Below, in pieces: positions 8,355-16,266 of a stretch of 64,000 nucleotides of DNA. How positions within the stretch are numbered: position 1 is the stretch's first letter; each line of letters opens with the position of its first letter. The position numbers and the translations under genes were made by a program. This DNA is from Kitasatospora sp. MAP5-34 (GTDB lineage Bacteria; Actinomycetota; Actinomycetes; Streptomycetales; Streptomycetaceae), in NCBI RefSeq assembly GCF_029894335.1, contig NZ_JARXZC010000002.1, positions 186,001 through 250,000 on the forward strand. The letters run 5' to 3'. The notes beneath the pieces were generated by a model. It made no database searches. It was not told the DNA's origin and worked only from the letters and a program-made list of their open reading frames with translations.

Positions 8355-9320
8355 TCAGCGCCCGTTCTCGCCGAATCGGGCGATCGCCTCCAGGGTCGCC
8401 TGCCGCATGGCGGGGCTGCCGGTGTGTCCGGAGTCGTCGATCACCTTCAGCTCGGCGTCCGGCCAGGCTTTGGCCAGCTCCCAGGGGGCTTTCAGTGGGC
8501 AGCCGAGGTCGAGCCGGCCGTGGATCAGTACGCCCGGGATTCCGGCCAGCCGGTGTGCGTCGCGGAGTAGTTGTCCGTCCTCGAGCCAGGCGTTGTTCGC
8601 GAAGTAGTGTGCGCAGATCCGGACGAAGGCCAGCAGCGCGTCGTCGGGCCGGTCGCTGTAGGAGCCCGGGTTGCCGAGTGCCTCGTGGGCGATGACGGCG
8701 TCCTCCCAGGTGCACCAGTCCCGCGCCGCCTTGAACCGGACGGCTTCGTCCGGGCTGTTGAGCAGCCGGTCGTAGGCCGCCACGAGGTTGCCGTCCCGGT
8801 CCGCAGCCGGCAGTGCGTCGCGGAACGCCTCCCACGGGCCGGGCAGCAGCCGTCCGACGCCGTGGTAGAGCCAGTCGGTCTCCTCCGGCCGGGTCATGGT
8901 GACGCCGACGATGACGATCTCGGAGACCCGCTCGGGGTGGCGCTGGGCGTAGGCGAGGATCAGGGTCGAGCCCCAGGAGCCGCCGTAGAGGAGCCAGCGC
9001 TCGATGCCCAGGTGCTCGCGCAGCCGTTCCATGTCGGCGATGAGGTGTTCGGTGGTGTTGTGCTCGAGGCCGACGGCCGGATCGGAGGCGTGCGGCCGGC
9101 TCTCACCGCAGCCACGCTGGTCGTACTGGACGACCCGGTAGACCTCGGGATCGAACATCCTGCTCCTGCTGCGGCGCCCCCCACTGCCGGGACCGCCGTG
9201 CACGCACAGGGCGGCCTTTCCGTCGGGGTTGCCTCTGGTGTCCCAGTAGATCTCGTTGCCGTCGCCGACATCGAGGAGGCCGTGTGCGTACGGTTCGATG
9301 AGCGGGAACCTCTGGTCCAT
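8355..9320 (-). CDS. pip: Proline iminopeptidase
   Basis: A 321-residue alpha/beta hydrolase of peptidase family S33 that removes N-terminal proline from peptides in the cytoplasm. Diagnostic motifs are the oxyanion loop VHGGPGSG near residue 40, YDQRGCGESRPHA near 66-78, and the nucleophile elbow GGSWGS near 113-118. The catalytic Asp is in HGRLDLGCP and the His in DDSGHTGS near the end. Start ATG 9320 has AAGGAG 8 nt upstream. It lies 82 nt downstream of the ECF operon on the same strand and may receive read-through, but has its own ribosome site. Note that the ten residues after HGGPGSG are basic (RRSRSR) rather than the usual consensus. Confidence 0.93.
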   Translation of the reverse strand: MDQRFPLIEPYAHGLLDVGDGNEIYWDTRGNPDGKAALCVHGGPGSGGRRSRSRMFDPEVYRVVQYDQRGCGESRPHASDPAVGLEHNTTEHLIADMERLREHLGIERWLLYGGSWGSTLILAYAQRHPERVSEIVIVGVTMTRPEETDWLYHGVGRLLPGPWEAFRDALPAADRDGNLVAAYDRLLNSPDEAVRFKAARDWCTWEDAVIAHEALGNPGSYSDRPDDALLAFVRICAHYFANNAWLEDGQLLRDAHRLAGIPGVLIHGRLDLGCPLKAPWELAKAWPDAELKVIDDSGHTGSPAMRQATLEAIARFGENGR

Positions 9321-9402
9321 GGACGGTCTCCTTCTGGAACAAACGGGGAGAACAACCCCGCGAGGCTAGTGGACGGCCGGAGCGGTGGCTCCCGGTTCTG
9401 TC

Positions 9403-10281
9403 TCACGGCTCGATGAAGGTCACCGGTGTCGCGAAGGCGGCCCGGCGGGTTGCCCGGCGGAGGGAGCGGAGGATGGGGCCGCCGATGGTGAGGCAGAGGA
9501 CGGCGGTGAGGGTGGCGCGGGGGAGGTCCCAGCCGAGGGAGGTGGTGAGGCAGTAGACGGCGAAGCGGGGGAGGTTGGCGGCGAGCGGGTCGCCCGGGAC
9601 GAAGGCGACCGAGCTGGCGAGGCCGCCGATGTAGGGCCAGCCCTGGAGGTTCATGATGGTGCCGTACGCGACCGAGGCGATTGCTCCATAGCTTGCCAGC
9701 AGGGCGAGTTCGCGGCGGCCGCGCAGGGTGGCCGGGCCCGGGAGCAGGCCGGCGCCGAGGCAGACCCAGCCCATGCTGAGCATCTGGAACGGCAGCCAGG
9801 GGCCGACGCCGCCGGTGAGCAGCGCGGACGCGAACATCGACACGGATCCGAGGACGAAGCCGAAACCCGGGCCCAGCACGCGACCCGACAGCACCATCAG
9901 GAAGAACATCGGCTCCAGCCCCGCCGTACCCGCGCCGAGCGGCCGCAGAGCGGCCCCGGCGGCGGCCAGTACGCCGAGCAGGGCCACCGACTTGGCGTCC
10001 AGCCCGACTTCGCCGCCGCCCGCCGAACGGCCCTCGGAGATCTGGGCGATCACCACCGCCAGCAACAGCGGCAGCAGCAGGGCGAACAGCCAGGGCGCGT
10101 CGGCGGAGTGGCCCACCAGTGCGGACCTGCCGGAGGCGAGCAGCGGCCAGCCGAAGGCGGCCACCCCGATCGCGGATATCAGGACGAGGGCGGTGACGGA
10201 GCGTCGGCCCAGCGGTACCGGTCGGGTCAGCGGCAGTGGTCGGGCGAGCGGTGCCGGACTGCCGGCGGGTGGGCGCGTCAC
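9403..10281 (-). CDS. ECF transporter substrate-binding (S) component, probably for cobalamin
   Basis: A 292-residue hydrophobic protein with about seven predicted membrane segments. It has the S-component pattern of small-residue helices (LLGVLAAAGAALRPLG, then FFLMVLSGRVLGPGFGFVLG and ASALLTGGVGPWLPFQ), the last resembling the conserved region of ECF S subunits of larger type. S components bind a vitamin or its precursor and toppled delivery is driven by the A and T subunits. GTG 10281 overlaps the upstream ATPase stop as GTGA, so translation is coupled. Because the operon is headed by a cobalamin riboswitch, cobalamin or a precursor is the likely cargo; that assignment is inference. Confidence 0.85.
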   Translation of the reverse strand: MTRPPAGSPAPLARPLPLTRPVPLGRRSVTALVLISAIGVAAFGWPLLASGRSALVGHSADAPWLFALLLPLLLAVVIAQISEGRSAGGGEVGLDAKSVALLGVLAAAGAALRPLGAGTAGLEPMFFLMVLSGRVLGPGFGFVLGSVSMFASALLTGGVGPWLPFQMLSMGWVCLGAGLLPGPATLRGRRELALLASYGAIASVAYGTIMNLQGWPYIGGLASSVAFVPGDPLAANLPRFAVYCLTTSLGWDLPRATLTAVLCLTIGGPILRSLRRATRRAAFATPVTFIEP

Positions 10282-11900
10282 AGGGAGTCGTCCAGTGCGT
10301 CGGTGATCTGACGTACCGTCAGCCAGGGTAGTGGGGTCAGGACCTTCGCGACCTGGGGTGCGAACGCGGGTGAGGAGACCACCACTTGGGCTGTCGGGCC
10401 GCCGGCGACCACCTCGCCGTCGGCCAGGATGACCGTCCGGTGGGCTAGTTCGGCGGCCAGTTCGACGTCGTGGGTGGCCAGCAGGACGGCGTGGCCGTCG
10501 GCGGCGAGCCCGCGCAGGATCTCCACCAGCCGGCCCTTGGCGGCGTAGTCGAGCCCCCGGGTCGGCTCGTCGAGGAGGATCACCCCGGGGCGTGAGGTGA
10601 GGACGACGGCGAGGGCGAGGGTGAGCCGCTGGCCCTCGGAGAGGTCGCGCGGGTGGAGGGCGTCGTCGATCCCGGGCAGCAGCCGGGAGACCAGGGCTCG
10701 GCAGGTGCCCGGCTCGGTGTTACCGGCCGCGCCCGCGTCCTGGTCGGCGGCCGCGCACTCGGCGGCGACGGTCTCCGCGTACAGGAGGTCGCGCGGGTCC
10801 TGCGGGACGAGGCCGATCCGGCGGATCAGCTCCTGCGGGCGGGTCCTGTGCGGGGTCAGCCCGCCCACCCGGACGGTGCCGGAGGCGGGTTGGTGCAGGC
10901 CGACCAACGAGCCGAGCAGGGTGGACTTTCCGGCGCCGTTGCGTCCCATCAGCGCGGTGATCTCGCCCGCCCGCAGGTCGAGGTCGACCCCGCGCAGTGC
11001 GGGAACGGGCCCGCGCCGGACGGTCAACCGCTGGACGGAGAGCACGGGTTCACCGGTCGCGGTGGGCGTCGGGGGTGGCGTACGGCCCGCCAGGCGGGCC
11101 CGCAGCGGGGCGGCCCGGCGGCGGGCGTCGCGGACCGAGAGCGGCAGCGGCGACCAGCCGGCTGCCCGGCCGAGCGCCACCACGGGTGGGTGGACGGGCG
11201 AGTGGGCCATCACCTCGGCGGGGTCGCCGAGCACCGGGGTGGCGCCGCCGCCCGGCAGCAGCAGCACCTGGTCGGCGTACTGGACGACGCGCTCCAGTCG
11301 GTGTTCGGCCATCAGCACGGTGGTGCCCAGGTCGTGGACCAGGCGCTGCAGGACGGCGAGCACGTCCTCGGCCGCACCCGGGTCGAGCGCGGAGGTCGGC
11401 TCGTCCAGGACCAGTACCTTCGGGTGGGTGGTCAGCACCGAGCCGATCGCGACGCGCTGCTGCTGGCCGCCGGAGAGCGAGCTGAGCGCCCGGTCGCGCA
11501 GGTCGGCCAGGCCGAGCAGGTCGAGGGTCTCCTCGACCCGGCGGCGCATCACCTCGGGGGCGAGGCCCAAGGACTCCATGCCGTAGGCGAGTTCGTCCTC
11601 GACGGTGTCGGTGACGAAGTGGGCCAGCGGGTCCTGGCCCACCGTGCCTACCAGGTCGGCGAGTTCGCGCGGCCGGTGGGCGCGGGTGTCGCGCCCGCCG
11701 ACCGTCACCCGGCCGTGCAGCACCCCGCCGGTGAAGTGCGGGACGAGCCCGCTGACGGTGCCCAGCAGGGTGGACTTGCCCGAGCCGGACGGGCCCACCA
11801 GCAGGCAGAGTTCACCCTCGGGCACGGTCAGGTCGACGCCGCGCAGGGTCGGCTCCGCAGCGTCGTGGTAGTGGACCGAGACCTGCTCGAAGGTGATCAC
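10278..11900 (-). CDS. ECF transporter ATPase, fused A1-A2 domains
   Basis: A 540-residue cytoplasmic protein with two complete ABC domains. Domain 1 has Walker A GPSGSGKST near 37-45, signature LSGGQQQR and Walker B VLVLDEPTSALDP. Domain 2 has GRNGAGKST, a variant signature LSEGQRLTLALA and VILLDEPTRGLDY. Such fused EcfA1-A2 proteins energise ECF importers. The open frame extends to 12125, but GTG 11900 overlaps the T-component stop (GTGA, 11897-11900) and begins exactly at the first beta strand ITFEQVSVHY, so it is the likely start; the upstream extension is Arg/Pro-rich noise antisense to nothing recognisable. Coupled to the S component downstream by another GTGA. Confidence 0.92.
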   Translation of the reverse strand: MITFEQVSVHYHDAAEPTLRGVDLTVPEGELCLLVGPSGSGKSTLLGTVSGLVPHFTGGVLHGRVTVGGRDTRAHRPRELADLVGTVGQDPLAHFVTDTVEDELAYGMESLGLAPEVMRRRVEETLDLLGLADLRDRALSSLSGGQQQRVAIGSVLTTHPKVLVLDEPTSALDPGAAEDVLAVLQRLVHDLGTTVLMAEHRLERVVQYADQVLLLPGGGATPVLGDPAEVMAHSPVHPPVVALGRAAGWSPLPLSVRDARRRAAPLRARLAGRTPPPTPTATGEPVLSVQRLTVRRGPVPALRGVDLDLRAGEITALMGRNGAGKSTLLGSLVGLHQPASGTVRVGGLTPHRTRPQELIRRIGLVPQDPRDLLYAETVAAECAAADQDAGAAGNTEPGTCRALVSRLLPGIDDALHPRDLSEGQRLTLALAVVLTSRPGVILLDEPTRGLDYAAKGRLVEILRGLAADGHAVLLATHDVELAAELAHRTVILADGEVVAGGPTAQVVVSSPAFAPQVAKVLTPLPWLTVRQITDALDDSL

Positions 11901-13036
11901 GAGGCCCTCCCGGGCTGACTGGGTGAGCTTGGTGAGCTGGTTGGGCTGGGTGGCTGGGGTGCGGCGACGGCGGGCAGTAGGCCGATCAGCACGGCGAGGG
12001 CGGGCAGCAGCGGCAGTCGGGGTGCGACGGGTGGTACGACCGACGGGGTGAAGGCGGCCGGGTCCAGCCCGGACAGCCACACCAGCAGCCCGGCGACGGC
12101 CACACCCGAACCGGCGACCAGCCACTCCCGGACGGCCCAGGGGTCGGGCCGGTAACGGGATCTGACGGCCCGTCGGCTACCGAGTAGCAGGCCGCCGCCT
12201 GCCGCTGCCAGGCCGAACAGCAGTAGCGGCAGGGCCCAGGCGGAGCCGTCCGCCGTGAGCAGCCCGTACGCGGCCACGCAGACCCCGAGCAGCCCGGCCA
12301 GAGTGAGTGCGGCGGTGGTCCGGGCTGTCCCGCGCGGTACGTCGACGGTGCGGCCGAAGCCCCGGCAGTCCATCGCGGCGGCCAGGCCGACCGACCGTTC
12401 GAGTGCGCCCTCGAGGACCGGAAGACCCACGCTGAGCAGGGACTTCACGCCACGGTCGGACCGCCCGCGCAGCCGCCGGGCGGCGCGCAGGCGCTGGACG
12501 TCGGCGATCAGGTTGGGTGCGAAGGTCATCGCGACCACCGCCGCCACCCCCGCTTCGTACAGCGCTCCGGGCAGGGCCCGCAGCAGCCGGGCCGGGCTGG
12601 CGAGCGCGTTGGCGGCGCCCACGCAGATCAGCAGGGTGGCCAGCTTCAGCGCGTCGTAGAGCGCGAACAGCAGCCCCTCCAGCGTCACCGCGCCGCCGAT
12701 CCGAACGCCCTTCGCCCAGGTGGGCAACGGGAGTTGGGGGAGATCCAGCAGGACGTGGCTGCCCGGGATCGGCGAGCCGAGCAGGATCGCGAAGGCCATC
12801 CGGAGGCCGAGCACCGCCAACCCCAGCTTGAGGAAGGCCCCGTACGAGCGGGCCCAGGGCGCGTCACCGTGCCGGGCCGCGACGACGTACCCGGCGACAC
12901 CGACGATCAGCAGGAGCAGCAGCGGGTTGGTGGTCCGGGAGGCTGCGGCCCCCAGGCCGAGCGCCCAGATCCACCAGGCACCCGGGTGCAACTGGCGCGG
13001 GCCGACGGGCGAGCGGGTGGTACGGAGCTTGGGCAC
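11897..13036 (-). CDS. ECF transporter transmembrane (T) component, CbiQ family
   Basis: A 379-residue membrane protein of the CbiQ/EcfT family, the scaffold that couples ATPase and S component. Hydrophobic helices at the N-terminus are followed by the cytoplasmic coupling region, with the two short Ala-Arg motifs RLRAARRLRGRSDRG near 185-199 and AAMDCRGFGR near 222-231. It is longer than usual (about 260) because of an extra C-terminal block with three or four helices and a Pro/Ser-rich tail. The start is GTG 13036, eight bases after the preceding gene's stop. The extra C-terminal part has no recognised match. Confidence 0.88.
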   Translation of the reverse strand: MPKLRTTRSPVGPRQLHPGAWWIWALGLGAAASRTTNPLLLLLIVGVAGYVVAARHGDAPWARSYGAFLKLGLAVLGLRMAFAILLGSPIPGSHVLLDLPQLPLPTWAKGVRIGGAVTLEGLLFALYDALKLATLLICVGAANALASPARLLRALPGALYEAGVAAVVAMTFAPNLIADVQRLRAARRLRGRSDRGVKSLLSVGLPVLEGALERSVGLAAAMDCRGFGRTVDVPRGTARTTAALTLAGLLGVCVAAYGLLTADGSAWALPLLLFGLAAAGGGLLLGSRRAVRSRYRPDPWAVREWLVAGSGVAVAGLLVWLSGLDPAAFTPSVVPPVAPRLPLLPALAVLIGLLPAVAAPQPPSPTSSPSSPSQPGRAS

Positions 13037-13044
13037 AGGGATTC

Positions 13045-13734
13045 CTAGGAACGGCGGCGGCGGGCCTGCCAGAACGCGGCACCGCCCAGCAGGGCGACCA
13101 GCGTGGCACCGGCGACCACCCCGACGGCCGGGCCCGGCCCGGAGCTCGGCCCGGGAGTGCGGGCGGCGGCAGTGCCACCCGAGCTGCCCGAGCTGCCCGG
13201 GTTACCCGACACGATGTCACCGCACCCCGTGAGCGGGTAGCCCGCGATGGCGCACAGCATGCCGTCGGAGCTGTAACGCAGCGGCGGGACGGCGGCGGCG
13301 AGCACCTCGGCGGAGCTGGCGGCGGCCGGTACGGCGGCGCAGGCGGTACGCGGCGCGGGCGGCGTCGCGCCCGACGGGGCGTCGGCCGGGGTGCCGAAGT
13401 CCAGCACCACCGCGATCCGCTTCTTCCCCGGCTGAGCGGGCGTCGCACCGCAGATCGCGCCGAAGTCCCCGGCGGCGGTGGGCCGGGCGGCGTTCTGCCC
13501 GCCGTCCGGGCTGACCGCGAAGCGCCAGCCGTCCACGCCGCCGTCCGACGGGACGTAGGTGGCCGGGCCGGACTGCTGGTACGTCCAGCCGCTGCCGGAG
13601 GAGTTCCAGAACGACCAGTAGCGGTAGCCGGTGGCGTGCGCGGGCGCGGCGGTGAGCAGTGGCAGTGGCAGCAGGAGCGCCAGTACGGCGGCGGCCAGGG
13701 TGGCCGTCGCCGTAAGGCGGGGTGCGGGCGTCAC
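13045..13734 (-). CDS. Secreted, C-terminally anchored protein of the SCO2322-like type, in the cobalamin operon
   Basis: A 229-residue protein with an N-terminal signal peptide (ALLLPLPLLTAAPAHA), an extracellular domain of about 140 residues rich in aromatic and beta-prone sequence (YRYWSFWNSSGSGWTYQQSG at its start), a Ser/Gly/Thr linker and a C-terminal membrane helix with an Arg tail (AFWQARRRRS). Two Cys pairs (ICGAT / RTACAA and MLCAIAG / TGCGD) could form disulfides. It starts at GTG 13734, overlapping the stop of the alpha/alpha-barrel gene as GTGA. I recognise the context, a conserved Streptomyces hypothetical next to an ECF importer, but no biochemical function. The pairing suggests the two surface proteins act together in ligand capture, which is inference. 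Confidence 0.75.
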   Translation of the reverse strand: MTPAPRLTATATLAAAVLALLLPLPLLTAAPAHATGYRYWSFWNSSGSGWTYQQSGPATYVPSDGGVDGWRFAVSPDGGQNAARPTAAGDFGAICGATPAQPGKKRIAVVLDFGTPADAPSGATPPAPRTACAAVPAAASSAEVLAAAVPPLRYSSDGMLCAIAGYPLTGCGDIVSGNPGSSGSSGGTAAARTPGPSSGPGPAVGVVAGATLVALLGGAAFWQARRRRS

Positions 13735-15110
13735 TTCTGGTCGTCGCCCTCGGGCTTGGATTCGGGCTTGGACTCCGGCGTGGGCTCGGGCTCGGCGGCC
13801 TTGGTGGTGGCGGCCTTGGCAGGCTTGCCCGCCTGGGTGCCGCGCTTGCGGTTGAGGCTGATCAGCAGCCCGCCGCCGATGCCGACGAGCAGGCCGACGC
13901 CGATCACCCAGAGCGGGGAGAAGCCGCTGTTGCCGGTGGTGGCGGAGCCGGGCGCGGGGCCGGCGGCGGCAGTGGCGGGGGGCATCGACTTGGGCGCGGG
14001 ACCGGCGTCCGTCAGCAGCTGGACGAGGTTGGTGCCGCCGAAGTTGTACGGGTCCAGCTGCGCGGCCTGGGCGACCAGCAGCATGGCGGCGGCGGCCGAC
14101 GCGTCCGTGCCGGACTTGCCCTTCGCGGCCCAGTTGTAGCCGTTGCCGGTCAGCCAGTCGGCCGCGCCGGCGGCCTGGTGTGGGTGTCCGGCCTGGATCA
14201 GGCTGAGCACCGCCCAGGCCGTCCCGGCGAAGTCCGGGGTGGGCGTGGCACCCGGGGTGGTCAGCATCAGGTGCTGGCCGTTGGCGTTCAACTGCCCGAC
14301 CAGGTAAGCCGATGCGGCCTCGGCGGACTCAGCGCGCGGGACGCCGGTCGAGGTGCTGCCGGCGGCGCAGGTCAGCGGCTTGGGTGCGGCGTCCACCCGG
14401 TTGGTGTTGGTGACGGGCAGCTTGCCGCCCGCCGCGCCCAGGGTGGCCTGCACGCTGGCCAGCGCGTTGGCGGCGAGCGCACCGCCCGCGCCCGGCTGGT
14501 AGGCGAAGGCGCCGCGCTGGTCGGCGGCGGAGGCGCAGCCGAGCTGGAAGGCGGCCAGGCCGTCGTACCCGCTCCTGCCGGCCTTGCTCACGCCCGCCGG
14601 GTCGGTGCCGGCGGCGAGCAGGGCGCTGACGGTCAGCCCGGTGGAGTTCCCGTCGCCCGGAGTGCCGGGGTTGTAGGACCAGCTGCCGTCCGCGTTCTGG
14701 TTGGCCTTGATCCACTGGACGCCCTTGGCGACCGCGTCCTGGTGCCCGCCGAGCGCGGTCAGCGCCTGGATGGCCACGGCGGTGGCGTTGCTGTCCTCCG
14801 TCTTGGCGTCGCAGGCGGTGGCGGTGGCGGCGCGGAAGGACGGCCAGCCGCCGTCGGCGCACTGCTGGCCGGTCAGCCAGCCGACCGCCGAGTCGGCCGG
14901 GACGACCTTGGCGCCCGCCAGCGCGGTGAGCGCCAGCGACTGGCGCCAGACGCCGTCGTACGTCGGGTCACCCTTGCCGTAGAGCCCGGCGGGGACGGCG
15001 ACGGGGGACGGGGACGGTGCGGTGGCGTCGGCCAGGGCCGGTGCGGCGGAGACGCCGGCCAGCAGCAGACCGGCCAGTGTGGTGGCGCCCAGACGGGCGG
15101 CGGTGAGCAT
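13731..15110 (-). CDS. Membrane-anchored extracytoplasmic alpha/alpha-barrel protein (prenyltransferase/squalene-oxidase-type repeats) in the cobalamin operon
   Basis: A 459-residue exported protein. ATG 15110 gives a signal peptide (ATTLAGLLLAGVSAAPALA); the longer frame to 15254 would run through the riboswitch and was rejected. The body consists of alpha-hairpin repeats with the QxxDGGW-type turns (GQQCADGGWPSF, NQNADGSWSYNPG), the pattern of terpene-cyclase-like alpha/alpha barrels, but the DXDD catalytic motif of cyclases is absent. A Pro/Ala/Gly linker and a membrane helix (LWVIGVGLLVGIGGGLLISL) with a basic/acidic tail anchor it outside the membrane. The same fold forms the alpha domain of intrinsic factor and transcobalamin; given the cobalamin riboswitch and ECF importer, a cobalamin-capture role is an attractive inference. 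Confidence 0.82.
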   Translation of the reverse strand: MLTAARLGATTLAGLLLAGVSAAPALADATAPSPSPVAVPAGLYGKGDPTYDGVWRQSLALTALAGAKVVPADSAVGWLTGQQCADGGWPSFRAATATACDAKTEDSNATAVAIQALTALGGHQDAVAKGVQWIKANQNADGSWSYNPGTPGDGNSTGLTVSALLAAGTDPAGVSKAGRSGYDGLAAFQLGCASAADQRGAFAYQPGAGGALAANALASVQATLGAAGGKLPVTNTNRVDAAPKPLTCAAGSTSTGVPRAESAEAASAYLVGQLNANGQHLMLTTPGATPTPDFAGTAWAVLSLIQAGHPHQAAGAADWLTGNGYNWAAKGKSGTDASAAAAMLLVAQAAQLDPYNFGGTNLVQLLTDAGPAPKSMPPATAAAGPAPGSATTGNSGFSPLWVIGVGLLVGIGGGLLISLNRKRGTQAGKPAKAATTKAAEPEPTPESKPESKPEGDDQK

Positions 15111-15139
15111 GCGGAGGTTGCCTTTCGGTGAGCGGTGCA

Positions 15140-15158
15140 GCGGCCCATGACGGGCCGC
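15140..15158 (-). promoter_or_regulatory. Hairpin between cobalamin aptamer and first start codon
   Basis: GCGGCCC - 5 nt - GGGCCGC forms a perfect 7-bp stem about 30 bases before ATG 15110. It is a candidate expression platform (ribosome-site masking or attenuation) for the riboswitch. Confidence 0.45.
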
Positions 15159-15179
15159 CCGTAGACCTCGACGGAGCCG

Positions 15180-15330
15180 GACCGGGGTCCGGCGGTGGCC
15201 GCTCGCGTCTCCCCGGGCACTCCGACTCGCCCGCCGGCGTACGCGCGGGCTCACGGTTGCGGGGTCAGTGCCGGACTCGCACCGGCTTTCCCCAGGGAGA
15301 TGCGGATGAAGGTGTGGGTACTGGCGTATC
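15180..15330 (-). promoter_or_regulatory. Cobalamin (B12) riboswitch
   Basis: On the minus strand the leader contains the B12 aptamer core: GGGGAAAGCCGGTGCGAGTC, CGGCACTGACCCCGCAACCG and TGAGCC in continuous order (about 15290 down to 15246), then the downstream element GCGAGTCGGAGTGCCCGGGG (about 15225-15205). These correspond to the conserved L3/L4-P6 region and the B12-box neighbourhood. Binding of adenosylcobalamin normally turns off the downstream operon, so this importer should be made when B12 is scarce. The 5' boundary is uncertain. Confidence 0.9.
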
Positions 15331-15418
15331 GAGCGCTGACGACTCTATCCGCCCGTTCCGCCCGTTCCGGCCGGGCCGTGCACGCGACGGCTTCGGGGCA
15401 GGTGGAACCGGTACCAGT

Positions 15419-16030
15419 TCAGCCCGAGTGGGCAGCCGGGCCGATGGTCAGTAGCCGGGCCGCCGTGTGCAGGTCGGCACGGACCTCGGCGAGCGAGGTG
15501 CGGCCGGAGAGCCAGCCCAGCAGGGTCGCGTGCCAGGTGTGGCCGATGACCCGGAGGGCGGCCTGCTGCTCGGGGGTCGGTGCGGCGCCGAGCCGGGCGG
15601 CGTCCAGGACGATGGCCGAGGTGAGGCCGCTGACCTCGTCCACCTCGGTGCTCACCGAGCGGTCGGCGAAGGAGAGCGCCCGGACCATCGCCTCGGCGAG
15701 CCGGGGCTCGCGCTGGAGCGCGTGGAAGGCCTGGGTGAGCGTCTCGGCGACCCGCGCCGCCGGATCCTCGCCGGTCGGCGGGTGGCGGCGGACCCGCTCC
15801 TGCAGCTGCGTCAGCTGCACCTGCATCAGCGCGACCAGCAGGTGCACCTTGGACGGGAAGTACCGGTACAGCGTCCCGAGTGCGACCTGTGCGCTCTCGG
15901 CCACCTCGCGCATCTGCACCGCCTCGTACCCGCCCCTGGCGGCGAGCGCGGTGGCGGCGCGCAGGATGCGGCTGCGACGTTCGGCCTGGCGCGGGGTGAG
16001 CGGGCCGCCCGGTGCGATGTCGGTGGTCAA
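15419..16030 (-). CDS. TetR family regulator, KstR-like
   Basis: A 203-residue dimeric repressor. The N-terminal helix-turn-helix (RRSRILRAATALAARGGYEA then VQMREVAESAQVALGTLYRY, residues about 18-57) is close to mycobacterial KstR (GGYEAVQM and VGTLYRYFPSKVHLL). The C-terminal part also keeps KstR-like order (EAMVRALSFAD, then HTWHATLLGWLSGRTSLAEV). KstR represses sterol/cholesterol degradation in mycobacteria and is controlled by CoA-thioester ligands; here no sterol genes are visible, so the ligand and regulon may differ. It is divergent from the glycosyltransferase operon, 236 bases away, with a palindrome between. Confidence 0.87.
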   Translation of the reverse strand: MTTDIAPGGPLTPRQAERRSRILRAATALAARGGYEAVQMREVAESAQVALGTLYRYFPSKVHLLVALMQVQLTQLQERVRRHPPTGEDPAARVAETLTQAFHALQREPRLAEAMVRALSFADRSVSTEVDEVSGLTSAIVLDAARLGAAPTPEQQAALRVIGHTWHATLLGWLSGRTSLAEVRADLHTAARLLTIGPAAHSG

Positions 16031-16137
16031 GGGGGCTCCCGGTGCGCGGCGTCTGGTGCGGGACAGTGGCTCGGCGTGGCGTGAATCACCAGCCCTGGCG
16101 CCGAAGGGGTAGCTACGGGCCGGTATCTTCGAGGTCT

Positions 16138-16164
16138 CTCATTGTTCACTTGCCCAACGATGAG
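16138..16164. promoter_or_regulatory. Candidate TetR operator
   Basis: CTCATTGTT (16138-16146) - 9 nt - AACGATGAG (16156-16164) is an inverted repeat matching at 8 of 9 positions, in the divergent region between the TetR gene and the glycosyltransferase gene. Size and place fit a TetR-type operator for autoregulation or for control of the operon. Confidence 0.5.
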
Positions 16165-16203
16165 CTCCGCACCACTCCGCATCACTCTGCACCACTCCGC
16201 ACC
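16164..16203 (+). repeat. Four tandem 10-bp repeats upstream of the glycosyltransferase
   Basis: Four imperfect copies of ACTCCGCACC (16164-16173, 16174-16183, 16184-16193, 16194-16203) run head to tail, one helical turn each, directly beside the candidate TetR operator. They could be a binding array or simple slippage product. Confidence 0.7.
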
Positions 16204-16266
16204 ATGAAACGTGATCTACTTTACCGCCGGTGTCCGCTCGGGTGAGGTAGGGATAGGGGCCCCAGG

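Noticed and set aside
16204..16245. 13-codon upstream frame (MKRDLLYRRCPLG) before the glycosyltransferase
   Set aside because: No ribosome site; the ATG follows repeat DNA. A leader peptide cannot be excluded but is not supported.
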